Shown here piece by piece: positions 23,482-35,063 of a stretch of DNA of 64,000 nt. The number at the start of each line of letters is the position of its first letter. The first letter of the stretch is position 1. The notes beneath the pieces were generated by a model. That model searched no databases. It saw nothing but the letters and a program-made list of their open reading frames with translations, and was not told where the DNA came from. The stretch is from the NCBI GenBank assembly GCA_021018815.1, contig JAITYX010000009.1, forward strand, positions 9,364,501 to 9,428,500. Reading direction: 5' to 3'. This DNA is from Talinum fruticosum. Its lineage: Eukaryota > Streptophyta > Magnoliopsida > Caryophyllales > Talinaceae. A program made the translations under genes and the position numbers.

Positions 23482-25030
23482 TTACCAGCTTCTTTGATTC
23501 ACCAGGTTTGTGGGTTGAGTGGCTTGATCTTCGTAAGCTTGTTCCGAGTGATCTTCTTCATTGACTTGTTCGTTCCGAGCCAGCTCTTGAACCTGTCTCA
23601 TTCCGAGTTTCCTCGTTCCGAGTGACTTCATTCCGAGCATGTTGGGTCCGAGTCTTTGTAGGCTCAACTTCGTCATCATCCTTTCGAGCTTCAGCTCCGA
23701 GTATGAAGACTCACTTGGCTTCTCCTGTTCAAGCTCATCAAATACTACGTGGATGCTTTCTTCCACATTGTTAGTACGATTATTGAAAATGCGATAAGCT
23801 TTGCTATGAGAGGACTAACCTAGAAAATACCTTCGTCCGACCGAGCATCGAACTTGGTCGATGATCCTTACCATTGTTGTGAACGAAGCACTTACATCCG
23901 AATGGTCCGAAATAGGAAATATTTGGCTTCTTCCCTTTGTAGAGCTCATAGGGTGTTTTCTTCGTAATGGGTCCGATGAGGCATCTCGTTTAGAGTGTAG
24001 TTGGCTGTGTTCACCGCCTCTCGCCCAAAAATAGTAAGGCAAGTTGTGCTCAATCATCATCGTCCTTGCAATTTCTTCAAGGGTTTTGTTCTTTCTCTCT
24101 ACTACTCCATTCTCGTTAAGGAGTTCTGGGTGCCGAGAAGTTGTGAGAGATTCCATTTTTGTCACAAAACTCGAGAATTCCGAGTAATCGAACTCCCTTC
24201 CATGGTCGGTTCGAATCTTTTGAATCCGAGTCCGAGACTCAACTTGAATCTTTCTGCAGAGTTTGCTGAACTCCTTGAAGGCTTCATTTTTGTGCTTAAG
24301 AAAACACACCGAGGTAAATCGTGAAAAATCATCAATAATGATAAGTATGTAAGATTTACCTCCGAGACTCTTCACAGGGATTTCACCACATAAATCCATA
24401 TGCAGTAATTCAAGTACGTTGGATGTGGAGACTGTCTTCGGAGATTTGAATGAAGATCCGACTTGTTTCCCTCGAGTGCATGCTTCACATACTTTGTCTT
24501 TCTCAAAAACACAGCTTAGGTAAGCCCCTAACTAAACCATTAGATGCCAATTTCTTTATAGTATGCATGCTGATATGGCCTAATCTACGATGCCAAGTCC
24601 AAGAATCATCATGGAGAGATGCTTTTAAACAAGATAGGTTCCGACTTGGGTCGAAAGAGGGACGATGTATGTATTACCCGATCTCTTACCCGACAGCTTG
24701 ATCTCTTTGGTAGAGACATCAGAGATAGTGCAATTGGTCCGAGTGAATCTTACCTCTTGACCTTTGTCACATAGTTGAGAGATGCCGAGCAGATTATATT
24801 TCAATCCCTTGACAAGATATACTCGGACTCGACCGGATTGCTTCCTTTCCCAATCTTGCAAATCCCCACGATCTTGCCCTTGCTATCATCTCCAAATGTA
24901 ACTCTACCTCCTTTATGTCCTGTTCAACTCGTAAAAGAGTCCCGCATCTCCCGACATATGGCGTGAGCATCCACCGTCAAGATACCAATGTCCTTTCGAT
25001 CTCTTCCGAGTGACCCGCAAAACAAAGAGA
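23482..25030 (-). pseudogene. B protease and integrase
   Basis: Protease: WYLDGGCSRHMSGD near 24970, where plant copia elements have D-S-G; here the Ser is Gly. Then VYLVKGLKYNLLGISQLCDKG (about 24810). Integrase (24399-23815): MDLCGEIPVKSL carries the first Asp, IRTDHGREFDY the second and NENGVVERKNKTLEE the Glu, so the DDE triad is readable. NLPYYFWA follows, then a frameshift near 24000. The linker has VEESIHVVFDE-like sequence (23766) and a Glu/Ser/Thr-rich part. Stops and shifts break the link to RT. Confidence 0.88.
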
Positions 25031-25051
25031 ATCTAACCCTTCTCACTTCCT

Positions 25052-26838
25052 CTAACGAACCCAAGAACATTTTTTACTGTGGTCCTTTTCGAGGAAGAAG
25101 GTGTTTTGGAACCCAGATTTGAATGACTTTGGGTTTTGTCCGATTCTCGAGTCTTCCTCTCGGAGAATTGAGTCCGTGTCTCTTTCTTTCGAAAACTTTT
25201 TCTTTTGAAACAGGAGAAAATGGTTTCTTTTTGTAAACAATCCCGGGCTTGATCCTCCTTTCATTTCGTGAATGGGACCGTGCTCAGCTTTCCCGAACTT
25301 TACAGCTCGGAATCCTTTTGAACAATTCCGAGTAAGAATTAGATTCTTCCTCTTTGTTGAAACCAAGACCTTCTTTTCGAAAAGAGACACACTCGTGATC
25401 CTAAGAGCATGTCAAGGTTCTTCGACCTTGAGTAAACTTTAAAACTAGATCTTGAGACTCGGTGAGCTTCGTTTTAGTCGCTCATTTTCTTTCCTGAGTA
25501 ACTCGGACTCAGTCTCATTAGCTTGAGCACTAGTCTTGAGTTCTCTCGAGTGTGAGTCTCGGTTTTTCTAATTCGTTTTTCAAAGAAGTGCTCTCGAAGT
25601 AAGTGACTCAAGTTGTTCTTTGAACCGAGAAGAGTCGAATTAGACTTTTCTTCCAAAGTAAAAATGTATTTAGCTAAATCAACTTTAGAAAATTTGAGGA
25701 AGTAGTTTATTACCTCTTGAGGATCAGTTTCCTCATTGTTCGATTCCGAGTCCGACTCTCTTTCGATTCTCGAGTCGAGATTGCCATCGGACACTTTGAG
25801 TCATCCGAGTCCTCGTCGTCTTCCGATGAGTCCTTATCGCTCCATGTTGCCATCATGGCCTTTTTCTTCTTCCCTGTCCCTTTTTCTTTTTGGACGAGTC
25901 CTTGACTATGTGGTCTTTGCTGCCACATTCAAAACATCTAGAATTCTTAGACAAAGATAACTTTGAAGGAGAAAAAAACTTACCTTTTCTATCTCTCTTG
26001 TCTTTCTTGTAGAATTCTTCTTTTGGTCTTTTGTCCCATCTTTTATGCTTCATCATTCTCTTAAAGCCTCTTACAATGAGTGCCATGGGATCGTCTTCCG
26101 AGTCGAAGAGCTCGGACTTGCTTCTTTAGATTCCGAGGCTTTGAGCGCAATGTTCCTTTTGGTAGTACCCTCAGCATCTTCTTCTTCCGGATGTATCTCA
26201 TGCGTTAGAAGCTTTCCGATGAGCTCGTCCGGCTTCAAGAGTGAAAGGTTCCGAGCCTCTTCTATGGCAGTCACCTTCGGACCCCATTGTCTCTTGGGTA
26301 GGCTTCGAGAATTTTTCGGCACATTTCTTCATGGGAGATTTTCTTTCCCGGAGACTTGAGATTGTTGGTGATCTCAGTGAAGCGAATGAACATCCGAGTA
26401 ATGTTCTCCTCTCGGCTCCATTTTGAAAAGCTCATATTTATGAAGATACCGACCGATCTTCGCTTGTCTCACCTAACTTGTAACCTCGTAGGTGTTGACC
26501 AAAGTATCCCACACCTCTTTAGCAGAGTCACGAGCAGAGACTCGATTGTATTCTTTTGACCTTATGGTGCACATAAGAATGTTCATGGCTTTGAAATTCT
26601 TTCGAACTTCTCTGCTTCGCTGGTGTGAACTCAGCCTTTGTCTTGGGAAGGATTCTGAATTCATCTGTCTTCGTTGGAATGTAGTTTCCTTGTTGTATGA
26701 TTTCCCATACTTCTTCAGCATGATCCATGAGGAAACATTCCATAAGCTTCTTCCAAGTGCCCAAAGTTTGAGCCTTTAAATTTTGGTGGCCTGTCGGAAG
26801 ATCTTCCTTCGTCGAACTCTCCGGTGTTCTCGAGCCAT
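25052..26838 (-). pseudogene. B gag remnant
   Basis: The ATG at 26838 fits the family start (MAR...ES.KEDLP) and lies 58 bp from the LTR. In order: LGTWKKLMECFLMDHAEEVW and NYIPTK, then NFKAMNILMCTI, AKEVWDTLVNTYE (26500), KVTAIEEARNLSLLKPDELIGKLLTHEIHPEEEDAEG (26300-26170), VRGFKRMMKHKRW (26070), a zinc knuckle CFECGSKDHIVKDS (about 25940; last Cys is Ser), a Lys-rich patch, an acidic Ser-rich stretch and a coiled-coil region (25790-25480). The tail reaches 25052. Several frameshifts occur. Confidence 0.87.
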
Positions 26839-26882
26839 CCGATCTTTAAACCTTTGGATTGTTAGATCCTTTCGAAAGGCTT

Positions 26883-26894
26883 GGCTCGATACCA
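26883..26894 (-). promoter_or_regulatory. Primer-binding site of B
   Basis: Minus strand TGGTATCGAGCC, two bases after the LTR end. The tRNA-iMet-type site in plant copia elements is TGGTATCAGAGCC; here CAGAG is read as CGAG. Element D shows the same one-base shortening. Confidence 0.82.
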
Positions 26895-26896
26895 AT

Positions 26897-28465
26897 TGAA
26901 GGTTTGCTCTGGGAGAGTCCGAGTCACCCTAGAGGAGGGGTGAATAGGGTGATAGAAAATTCTTTGTGAAAACTCACACTTTAGCATAGGAAAGGGACAA
27001 AGATAGATTCCGAGTCTATTAACGAGGTCGAAAAGATTGGACTCGAAAGCAATGAATCGGAAAAATCAAGAGCAAGTAAGGTTGTCCGAGTCTAGAATGA
27101 ACTCAGAAAGTTAACACTTAGATTTTACGTGGAAACCCTCCCGGGGCGAGAAAACCACGGCTCGTGTCAATCCAAACACGAAGTCAAATCCACTATTTTG
27201 AGTCCACAAAATACCGTGAACTGATCGAACCTCGAGTTGCTCCCTTAGACAACTCTATACAAGTTTTCCTAGACTCAAAAGTTCCCTTATCTCGATCTAG
27301 TACTTCCTAGCCGAGATAACACTTACAGACTAGGGACAACTAAGTTGAGTTAACCTTTACAGCTTAGTCAAGGGGCCTTACAAAGAATGTAAGAAGAGTT
27401 TGTAACTAAGTACAAGACCTTACAACTCGAAGGTAATGAATTACGGAATGGGAGTTGTAAGTAGAAGATTGAAAGTAAATACAATGACTTTTCTCAAGTA
27501 TGTGTATTAACAAATAGATTCGGTAATCTTCAAGTCTTGTGAAGTGGCTTCTATTTATAGATAACCAGGCAGAGTAGCCGTTATCTTCATCTCGCTGACC
27601 AAGAGTCTTCTATGACCATTGATAAGAGCTTTCGAGTCACTCGGAAAGTGTCCGTTGAAATTTGAACGTTGGACAACGGTTTAACTCTCTTGGAAGTCCC
27701 AAAACCATCGGTTGTGTCTTGAAAAATGAGGTGGAAACCACCGTTAAGCTTGGCGTTCCAGCTTTTCGGATATAGAAGCGCATGACTTCCGACACAATCT
27801 TCCGGGACTGGAGCGAGGGAAGGTGAAAAGCCATATCTCGCTGGTGATTTGACGTTACGAGCCGGCTACTTTTGTAGTTTGAAAAAGGTGTATCCTCGAA
27901 TGAATAACCTACAAAAGTAAATCAATTTTGGTTCTCAAAGTATAAAATACTTTGGTCCAAAGTTAGACACAGATAATAAAGTAATTATGATAATTACGCA
28001 ATTGATTATCTCGAGTCGAAATGAAGTGGAATTTTCCGAGTCCAATATCCATGGTACTCGGAATTCCATCTTACTTAGTCTAAGTGATAGAACAAGTTCT
28101 AAAGAGAATATCGGAGTCAGAAAACTTGATATAGACTAAGCATGAAACAGACTAAGGAAATTTACTCTAACGTAAAAGAGCTTGTAGTCGAAGTACGATT
28201 CCGAGTAAAAAAAACGAAGCATTAGTCTGCGATAAATCTGAGTGAAGACGGACTCGGAACAAAGAACTACTTTTCCGAGTCTCAAACAGATAAGCGAGTA
28301 AATGTACTAAGTGATAGACGTATCACGCAGAAAGATACTTATTTTACTCAAAGGAGTTTCGTGATACCGAGAATGCCTTGGAATCAAAACTCTAAAAGCA
28401 TGGGGTTGTTATACTCGACTGGTTTAGTGCAACTCGGAAATGCATTGGAAATGTCTAAGTCTTCA
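26897..28465 (-). repeat. 5' LTR of B
   Basis: 1569 bp. On the minus strand it runs TGAAGACTTAG...GCAAACCTTCA, with TATA box ctataaatag at about 27549-27558. It adjoins the TSD caaaa (28466-28470) and A's RT linker on its outer side. Confidence 0.93.
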
Positions 28466-30003
28466 CAAAACATATGTGTATTTTTAGCATTCATTTCATC
28501 AATTGAACCTAAAAATGTACTAGAAGCCTTACTTGAACCTCGAATAGGTAGAGGCAATGGAAGAAGAATTAACTCAATTTGAAAGAAACCAACTCATGAC
28601 TTTGGCCAAATGACCTTCTAACCACCTAGTTATAGGAACCAAATGGGTTTTCAAGAGCAAACTGGATGAAGGAGAGTTGGTAGTTAGAAACAAAGCCAGA
28701 TTAGTTGCTCAAAGATCTAACGAAAAGAGGGAATTGATTGTGGGGAAACCTTTTACACTGTTGCTAGAATTGACATGATTAGAATTCTCTTACCATTTGC
28801 ATCTAGCATGAACACTAAGATTTATCAAATGGATGTTAAGTGTGCATTTCTCAATGGATATACTCAAGAAGAAGTGTATGATGAGCAACCCCTGGATTTG
28901 AAAACTCTCAATTTCCAAATCATGTGTTTCAAATTGCAAAACGCATTGTATGGTCCGAAACAAGCCCCCGTGAGCTCGGTATGAAAGACTAAGTAGTTTC
29001 TTGGTTGAAAATGACTTCAAGAGAGGTCTTATTGAAAAAAGCTTTTCATAAAAACCAAGGGGAATGACTTTCTCATTATTCAAATTTATGTTGATGAGAT
29101 CATCTTTGGATCTACTAATGAAACTCTATCCCAAGAGTTTCGAGTTGATGAGACAGGAGTTCCAAATGAGCATGATGGGAGAACTCAATTTCTTCCTTGG
29201 ATTGCAAATCAAGCAAGAGAAAGATGACATTTGTGTTCATCAATCAAAATACACCAAGGAGTTGTTGAAGAAGTACAAGCTATGAGATGTTAAACATGCT
29301 GCAACACCAATGAGTAGCGAGTACTAAACTAGACTCGGATGAGAAAGTTAAAGGTGAAGATTAGAAACTCTATAGAGTTATGATAGGATCTCTACTTTAT
29401 CATACATCTAGTAGGCCAGATATCTTGTTTAGTGTTTGTCTATGTACAAGATTACAAGCTAACCCAAAGGAATCACTTCTCACTCGCGATGAAGAGAATT
29501 TTAAGATATCTTGTACGGACTTAGACGCTTGGTTTCTAGTATTCAAAAGACTTAGATGCTGACTATGATGGATACAAAATTGATAAAAGGAGCACATCAA
29601 GACCATGTCAATTTCCGGGTTAATCACTCATCTCCTGGCATTTAAACAAACAAAACTTAGTTGCTCTATCAACTGTTGAGGCAGAGTACGTAGCATCCGG
29701 AGCTTGCTATGCTTGTATTATGTGGATCAAGCAACACTTAAAGGATCCTGGATTGTTATTCACATCTATCCCAATCAAGTGTGATAATCAAAGTGCCATC
29801 AGCATCGCCAAGAATCCAATACAACATTCAAAGACAAAACACATTGAGGTTGGGTATCATTTTCTGAGAGACCATTCTAAAAAAGGTGATATTGAACTTG
29901 AGTTTATTCCTATAAAATTTCAATTAGCTGATATTTTCATAAAGCCCGTGAGTGAAGATAAGTTTTGCTTTATTAGGAATGAACTTGGCATGATGATTGC
30001 ATG
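28466..30003 (+). pseudogene. A reverse transcriptase and RNase H
   Basis: Continuation of A after B: NICVFLAFISSIEPKNVLEALLEP, then RT with FYTVARIDMIRILLPFASSMN, QMDVKCAFLNG and NALYGPKQAP (28775-28984). The catalytic box reads VDEI (IYVDEIIFGSTNE, about 29090), so the second Asp of YVDD is Glu. MMGELNFFLGLQIKQ, QSKYTKELLKKYKL, MIGSLLYHTSSRPDILF and RNase H with IKCDNQSAISIAKNP, TKHIEVGYHFLRDHS and QLADIFIKP follow, ending 30003. Frameshifts lie near 28580, 28984, 29050 and 29285. Confidence 0.92.
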
Positions 30004-30289
30004 ATTATCTGATTTATTGCTTAAGTATTTATGAGTTTGATTGTCTACCATATGATTTGAGTGAATAAAAAATGGATTAGTTGAATCAAAATGAAACCGA
30101 GCTGTGAGTTATTAAGTAACCGAGTGTGTTCCGAGTCACTTAGACACATTACTAAGTCAGACTCAACGTATGAGAAAAATGGACATCAAAATTCTAAGAT
30201 TTTCTAAATCAATAGAGAATCTTAGGAATGTTTTCAAAAATATTCTTTTCTCTCTCTTTCTCGCGAACGCTCAAAAACTAGCCGTTAGA

Positions 30290-30420
30290 ACGAAGCGGTT
30301 TCCAGGATATAACCATTGCTTACTGAAATGTCAAACTGCTCGCTAGCGGTTACTCCGAGTGTTAAGTCGAAAGGCTTTCGTTCTATGAGAGCTTTTGTTC
30401 TATGAATAGCATCTATTCAT
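30290..30420 (+). promoter_or_regulatory. Putative internal promoter of A's third ORF
   Basis: ctatgaatagc at 30400-30410, 189 bp before the ATG at 30599, in the position of the TATA boxes in B and C. Upstream are gccgttag, gcggttac and related words. Downstream is a long pyrimidine-rich leader. The box has one change from TATAAATA. Confidence 0.4.
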
Positions 30421-31677
30421 CCTCATTCATTCACTTTGCTATCTCTTGCTATCTTTTTCTCTCTTTTCACTCGAACTCGGAATCCATTGCTTAGATACTC
30501 TCAAATTTTAGACTCTCAACTCTTAACCTTCTATTCTCTCTTACTCATTCACTTTCCTACCCTTTCATTTTCTCAATCTCTCTCTCTTTCTCGCGACAAT
30601 GGCTAATAGAGGAAGTGCTGCCAAAGGAGGTTTAGTCACCAAAAAGGATAGAACCTGAACCATCCAACCAAAAAATCCTCAAAAGGATCCTTCTAAGGGC
30701 AAACCACTCGCTTTCAATGACCAAAAGCTCATCGTTGCTCAGCGCTACTTCATTGAAGAAAAATTCTTCTCATCTATAAAAATTTCGTGGATTAAGCCTA
30801 TCCTCCACACAGGTACTTTCAAGTTTTTGTCTTTTTGTGATTACATCTACCCAGAACTCATCACCGAGTTTTACACAAATATGGTTACGAGAGACAATAT
30901 AGTCTCTTGTCTTGTTTAAGGGAAGGTCATTCGTATTCACATCTCCCCGCTTTATAAGCTTTTTGACGTTTAAACTCTTTTCCTGAACTCAAACCCAATT
31001 CCTTTCAATGAAATCATTGATGATTTCTTTGACAAATATGCCAGAGTTTGTTCCAAAGTCTAGATGACTTCGGAAGCTAGACTTCTTTGTTTGTCTATGA
31101 CATTCTCGAAGGGTATGAGGTTGATCTTTTCCCTTTCATTGTGGAACAGATAGCTTCTATTCCATCTTATCGAAAACCCCCTTTTCCATTCGCAGCTTTA
31201 TTTTCTCGCAGCTTTTGCTCACTTTAAGGTGGATCTCCCAAATGATCCACACAAATTTCTGGAGCCGGTATCTACATAGGCAGAGTTGAGCTAGTTGGAC
31301 TAGGATACTAGAAAATATCTTCTGGTGTCCGGGTTCACACTTTTGAGCTTCCACCTCCTCCTCCGCCTCGGGCACAAAAGAGACACCTCTTCTTATTGCT
31401 AGACCATCTTTTTCCCAGCCTGCCGCTTCCACAAACTTACTTCGAAGGTGGCCTTTCAATTTGCTACTCTTGCCAAAGAGTTATAATAAACTCTTATGGC
31501 TTTCCAGGCTTTCATGCCAATTCTAACTCAGCTTCAGAGCTCAGCTCAAAAGTAGATCGATCGAGTCAAGCCCCGGCCACCGAGCTAAAAGAAGTTATCG
31601 AGCACCAGCAAGACCAGATCTGCTGCCTTCAAGAGCACATATCAAATGCTGCTGAAGAAGAATCATCCTTAGAGTCC

Positions 31678-33133
31678 CATTACTACAAAAATCACTCTTA
31701 ACGACGGGTCTTTAATGACGGCTAAAAGGATAAACCGTCATAAAAAATAGACCAGATGGCATTTTTGTAAATAAAGCAATTATTAATGTACATATGACGA
31801 TGGTTCAATTAAAGAACCATCGTCAAAAATAACCTATGACGACAATTCAATGAAAGAACCGTCGTCAAAAGTTTAGTGAAAAATTTTGATGGTTCTTTAA
31901 TTGAACCATCGTCATAGCACTAAAAACAATTGTTGGTAACTTAAAAACCCTAATTCTCCTTCTTTTTCCTACCTTCATAACTGCTGCTTCCTCTCTTCTC
32001 TCTCTCCTTGGCCGTTTCCTCGTCCTTTTCTCCTCTCTCTCCCCTAATTTCACTTAACTCAAATCCCTAATCTCTCTGTCTTTCTCTCGAATGAAAGCTC
32101 TCTTTCTCCCCATGACCTCTCTCAGCTCAATAAATCCTACGCTGGTAGCCATTGATTGACCTTCTATGGTCACAAACTAGAGAGAGAGAGCCGAGGGAGA
32201 GCCGGACCGAGATGGAGAAAGAAGAACACGAGGTGTACGGAGGAGATATCCCCATTAAGGGAAATATGGAAGGAGACATGGAAGGCCACAGCCCCAACGT
32301 CGACATGTCCACCACCGACGAGGACGCCGTCAAGGTTTTCTCCAATTCATTCAATTCTCTCTCATATTCTGTTTATTGCTTGATTTATTTGGAAAATTGT
32401 TTAAGTTTTCTATTTGTCAATCGTTTCATTATTCCTCACGATTCCCACAAACCTTAGAATGTGTTGGTAATCTTACCTCTTTTTTTTATGCGTGGCTCGG
32501 GAGCTGGATGGGATAAAGAAGCGGCTGAAAGAGATGGAGGAGGAAACCGCTGCTCTTCGAAAGATGCAAGAAAAAGTTAAAAAAGAGATGAGCACTATTT
32601 TAGATCTGTATTATGGAAAGAAGAGGAAATAATTGGTTTGAATTTGGTTGTTAGATCTATATTCTAGATGTTTCTTTGTTTGGTATTGCTTCGCTCCTTT
32701 AGATTTATATTCCTTTAGTTTTTTAGATGTGTATTTCTTTAGTTTTTTTTAGAGCTTACTTTTCTTCATTCGTTATTCTTTGCTCTCTTCCTCATTTTTA
32801 ATTTTTAGATCTCAAAATTTCATAGCTCCTTTAGATTTAGATCTGAAGGAGCTCTGTTTGTTTTCTTTAATAAATTGGACTTATGATGACGGTTCCGATG
32901 AAGAACCGTTGTTATAGGTTCATATATGACGATGGTTCTTTTGAAGAACCATTGTCATATATTACCTATGACTACGACTTTTTTATAGAACCGTCGTCAT
33001 AGGGTATTTTTTACCACGGTTGTAGAACCGTAGTAAAAGATGGTACATACAACAACGGTGACATACACGACACCGGTTAATCATAGTTAAAGGGCATTTT
33101 TAACCGTAGTTAAAAGCGGTTCCTGTAGTAGTG
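31678..33133 (+). mobile_element. Non-autonomous CACTA (En/Spm) transposon carrying a captured gene
   Basis: The left end reads cattactaca (31678; canonical cactactaca with one change) and the right end tgtagtagtg (33124-33133), with TSD tcc on both sides (31675-31677 and 33134-33136). A 3-bp TSD and CACTACTACA ends define the CACTA superfamily. Subterminal regions hold inverted repeats of tatgacgatggttc / gaaccatcgtcata. No transposase is present. The centre (about 31940-32640) holds the 5' part of a PABN gene, making it a Pack-CACTA-type element. Confidence 0.9.
32212..32632 (+). pseudogene. PABN: Captured PABN (nuclear poly(A)-binding protein) fragment, two exons and intron
   Basis: Exon 1 (32212-32334) encodes MEKEEHEVYGGDIPIKG, then MEGDMEG, DMSTTDEDAVK. 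Exon 2 (32501-32632) encodes ELDGIKKRLKEMEEETAALR, then MQEKVKKEM, the coiled-coil start of plant PABPN1-like proteins. These act in the nucleus in poly(A)-tail lengthening. Between lies a ~166-bp AT-rich sequence with a GT donor at 32335 and a T-run near its end. The expected AG acceptor reads GG (32499-32500), so splicing may be impaired. PABN similarity stops after KKEM and the frame ends soon after (TAA 32630); the RNA-recognition domain is absent. The CT-rich sequence at 31940-32211 resembles a captured 5' UTR. Confidence 0.88.
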
Positions 33134-33703
33134 TCCTCCAGTCCTTCTAACTCGAGTCGAAGAAGAATAAGAAGAAAAAGAAGGAGTGGAAGAAACAGAA
33201 GAAACTGGAGAAGGCCAAGCTAAAGGCCAAGGGGAGAAGGAACCTTAGGTCATTGTTTTTTCTAATCGACTAACACTACTCGACCCCCTCCCGATTTCAA
33301 ACTATTTCTTTTTTGTTCAACATCTCTTTATTTTTTCAATCCCTTCCCTAATTTTTTTTTGATGAAATGCATAGGGGAGAAAAAGTTAGATGGATGTTTG
33401 GTTTAGGAGGAGTTTAGTTTGTTTTTCATTTATATGTACTTACATCAATGAAATTTTATAATTTTTGAGCATCATCAACTTGTATTATCAAGATCTCATT
33501 ACTTCTACTCTAATTGTATGCTCCGATACTTGTTCTTATACTCGATAATTTTCAGTCCGATACTTCTTGCATCAATATGCTCTAAAAATGAATTCTAATT
33601 TTGTTTCACAAAGTATATTCTACAGATTATTCATGTCTAAGTAATGAAAACTTAACTCTCTGAAGTTTTAGCTTCTTTTGATAAGTGTTGAGTGCCTTTC
33701 ATC

Positions 33704-33715
33704 AAAAAGGGAGAT
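33704..33715 (+). promoter_or_regulatory. Polypurine tract of A
   Basis: aaaaagggagat directly before TGAAGACTCGG, the start of the 3' LTR; preceded by tttcatc as in B. Confidence 0.85.
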
Positions 33716-35058
33716 TGAAGACTCGGTATAACTCTCTATCTATCTATGGTTTTGATTTCAATCTTTAAGAAGGTTATCTTTAAGTTTTCAACGAGTGTCC
33801 GAGCTACTCAAAAAGCATATCTTGAGTAGAATACACTTCACTGGGTTTCTGACCCACTCATATGCAACTCGTGCAGTTGCCATAAGTATATAATTTCACG
33901 AACATATCTTATTCTAATCACCGACTTAATGACTTAACCGAAAACGAATTACTACACTAATTCTTTTTCTAAGTCAACTTATTCAAAGAAATTATTTACA
34001 TGACCAATTTGATGCATGGTGTCTATATATTCTTAATGTCCTATTCATTTCAAGATAGACACGAAATAGAATTTGACCCTATTATATATTAGACTTAGAA
34101 AATTTCATTTCCTCAAATTAAGGATAATTAAGTACTTAATTATGATGAATTAATTTTTATCCTTTCCTAATCTTGGACCAAAGTATTTTTACACTTTGAG
34201 TACCATCTTAGTTTGCTTTTGTCGGTTGATTAAAGTATTTTAATCCTATTTTGAAAAGCAAAAGTAACTGACTTCTAACCGTTAAACACAAGCGACATGT
34301 AAAAGTTTAGGACAAGGCTCAAACACCGTGTTAGGGTTGTTTGTTTCCAAATCTGGTAAACTTCAACATTGAGTCTAACGGTTGTTTCCACCCTAGATTT
34401 TAGTCACAACTAGTGGGTTGGACTACTTTTCAAGCCAAGGACCTAAGCACAACGCTCATATTTACAATGACTCCTTTTCCGAGTGACTCGGACTATCCAT
34501 TACAACGACTAGTGAAGTTCTCTAGTCCAGAATCAGTCACAACGGCTACTTTGCCCTACCGAGTATAAATAGAAGCCTTCCTATAAGACTTGAAGATTGT
34601 TGGAACTAAACAAAATCTACTCTCTCTTAATCTTTTAGCTTTTACAACTCTTTTCTTATGTTCTTACTTTCTATGTTGTAAAGAGAAAACTCTTGTAATC
34701 ACTCTTACATCTTTTAATTCTTTGTAAAGTCCCTTGACTGAGTTGTAAGGGTTAACCCAGTTTGTCCTTACTTGTAAGGGTTATCTCAGTTGGAAAGTAC
34801 TTCTATGTCTAGGAAAATATTGTATTATATTGTCTAAGGGAGGAATTTTGTAATAGTGAGTCCTTGTATTTTCTAGATTCAAAATAGTGGATTAGATTAG
34901 CACTCGTTTGTGGTTTTGTGCCCTAGGAGGTTTCCACTTAATTTCCGAGTTCTACACTTCGAGTCCAATCTTGAAAACTTTATAATTTTGCAAATTTCCT
35001 TCACGCCTTATTCACCCCACTTCTAGGGTGATTCGGACTCTCAACGAGCAAACCTTCA
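33716..35058 (+). repeat. 3' LTR of A
   Basis: 1343 bp, TGAAGACTCGG...GCAAACCTTCA, followed by TSD atctt. TATA box gtataaatag at about 34564. Clearly diverged from the 5' LTR (12777-14194), more than B's LTRs are from each other, consistent with A being older than B. Confidence 0.92.
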
Positions 35059-35063
35059 ATCTT

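Larger units (their letters stand above)
17601..28465 (-). mobile_element. Complete SIRE/Maximus-like copia element B, nested in A
   Basis: A 10,865-bp element with LTRs of 1568 bp (17601-19168) and 1569 bp (26897-28465). Its perfect TSD is caaaa (17596-17600 and 28466-28470). Removing B and one TSD copy restores A's reading from integrase linker into RT. It has every expected part on the minus strand: primer-binding site, gag, protease, integrase, RT, RNase H, spacer, env-position ORF and polypurine tract. It is the least decayed member here, with intact frames of 160-190 codons in RT and integrase, but still has stops and frameshifts. It is also among the youngest insertions. Confidence 0.95.
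30599..33250 (+). pseudogene. A env-position third ORF, split by the CACTA element
   Basis: Starts MANRGSAAKGG at 30599, with a stop after KKDRT. The conserved core reads FFSSIKISWIKPI, FLSFCDYIYPELITEFYTNM and DNIVSCLV (about 30760-30920), matching the core in B and C. Later there is SSKVDRSSQAPATELKEVIEHQQDQI (about 31545-31620), probably coiled coil. The CACTA element interrupts at 31678. A basic Lys/Arg/Glu-rich tail continues at 33137-33250 before the polypurine tract. Several stops. Confidence 0.7.
12777..35058 (+). mobile_element. SIRE/Maximus-like copia element A, interrupted by B and a CACTA element
   Basis: The LTRs at 12777-14194 and 33716-35058 are homologous and flanked by an exact 5-bp TSD, atctt (12772-12776 and 35059-35063). 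The interior reads, plus strand: primer-binding site, gag, protease/integrase, [B 17601-28465], RT, RNase H, spacer with TATA-like box, env-position ORF, [CACTA 31678-33133], end of that ORF, polypurine tract. Without insertions A is about 10 kb, the usual size for the lineage. All frames carry stops. Confidence 0.92.

Noticed and set aside
32212..32632. PABN as a working host gene
   Set aside because: It lies within CACTA termini with a TSD, lacks the RNA-recognition domain and has a damaged splice acceptor.
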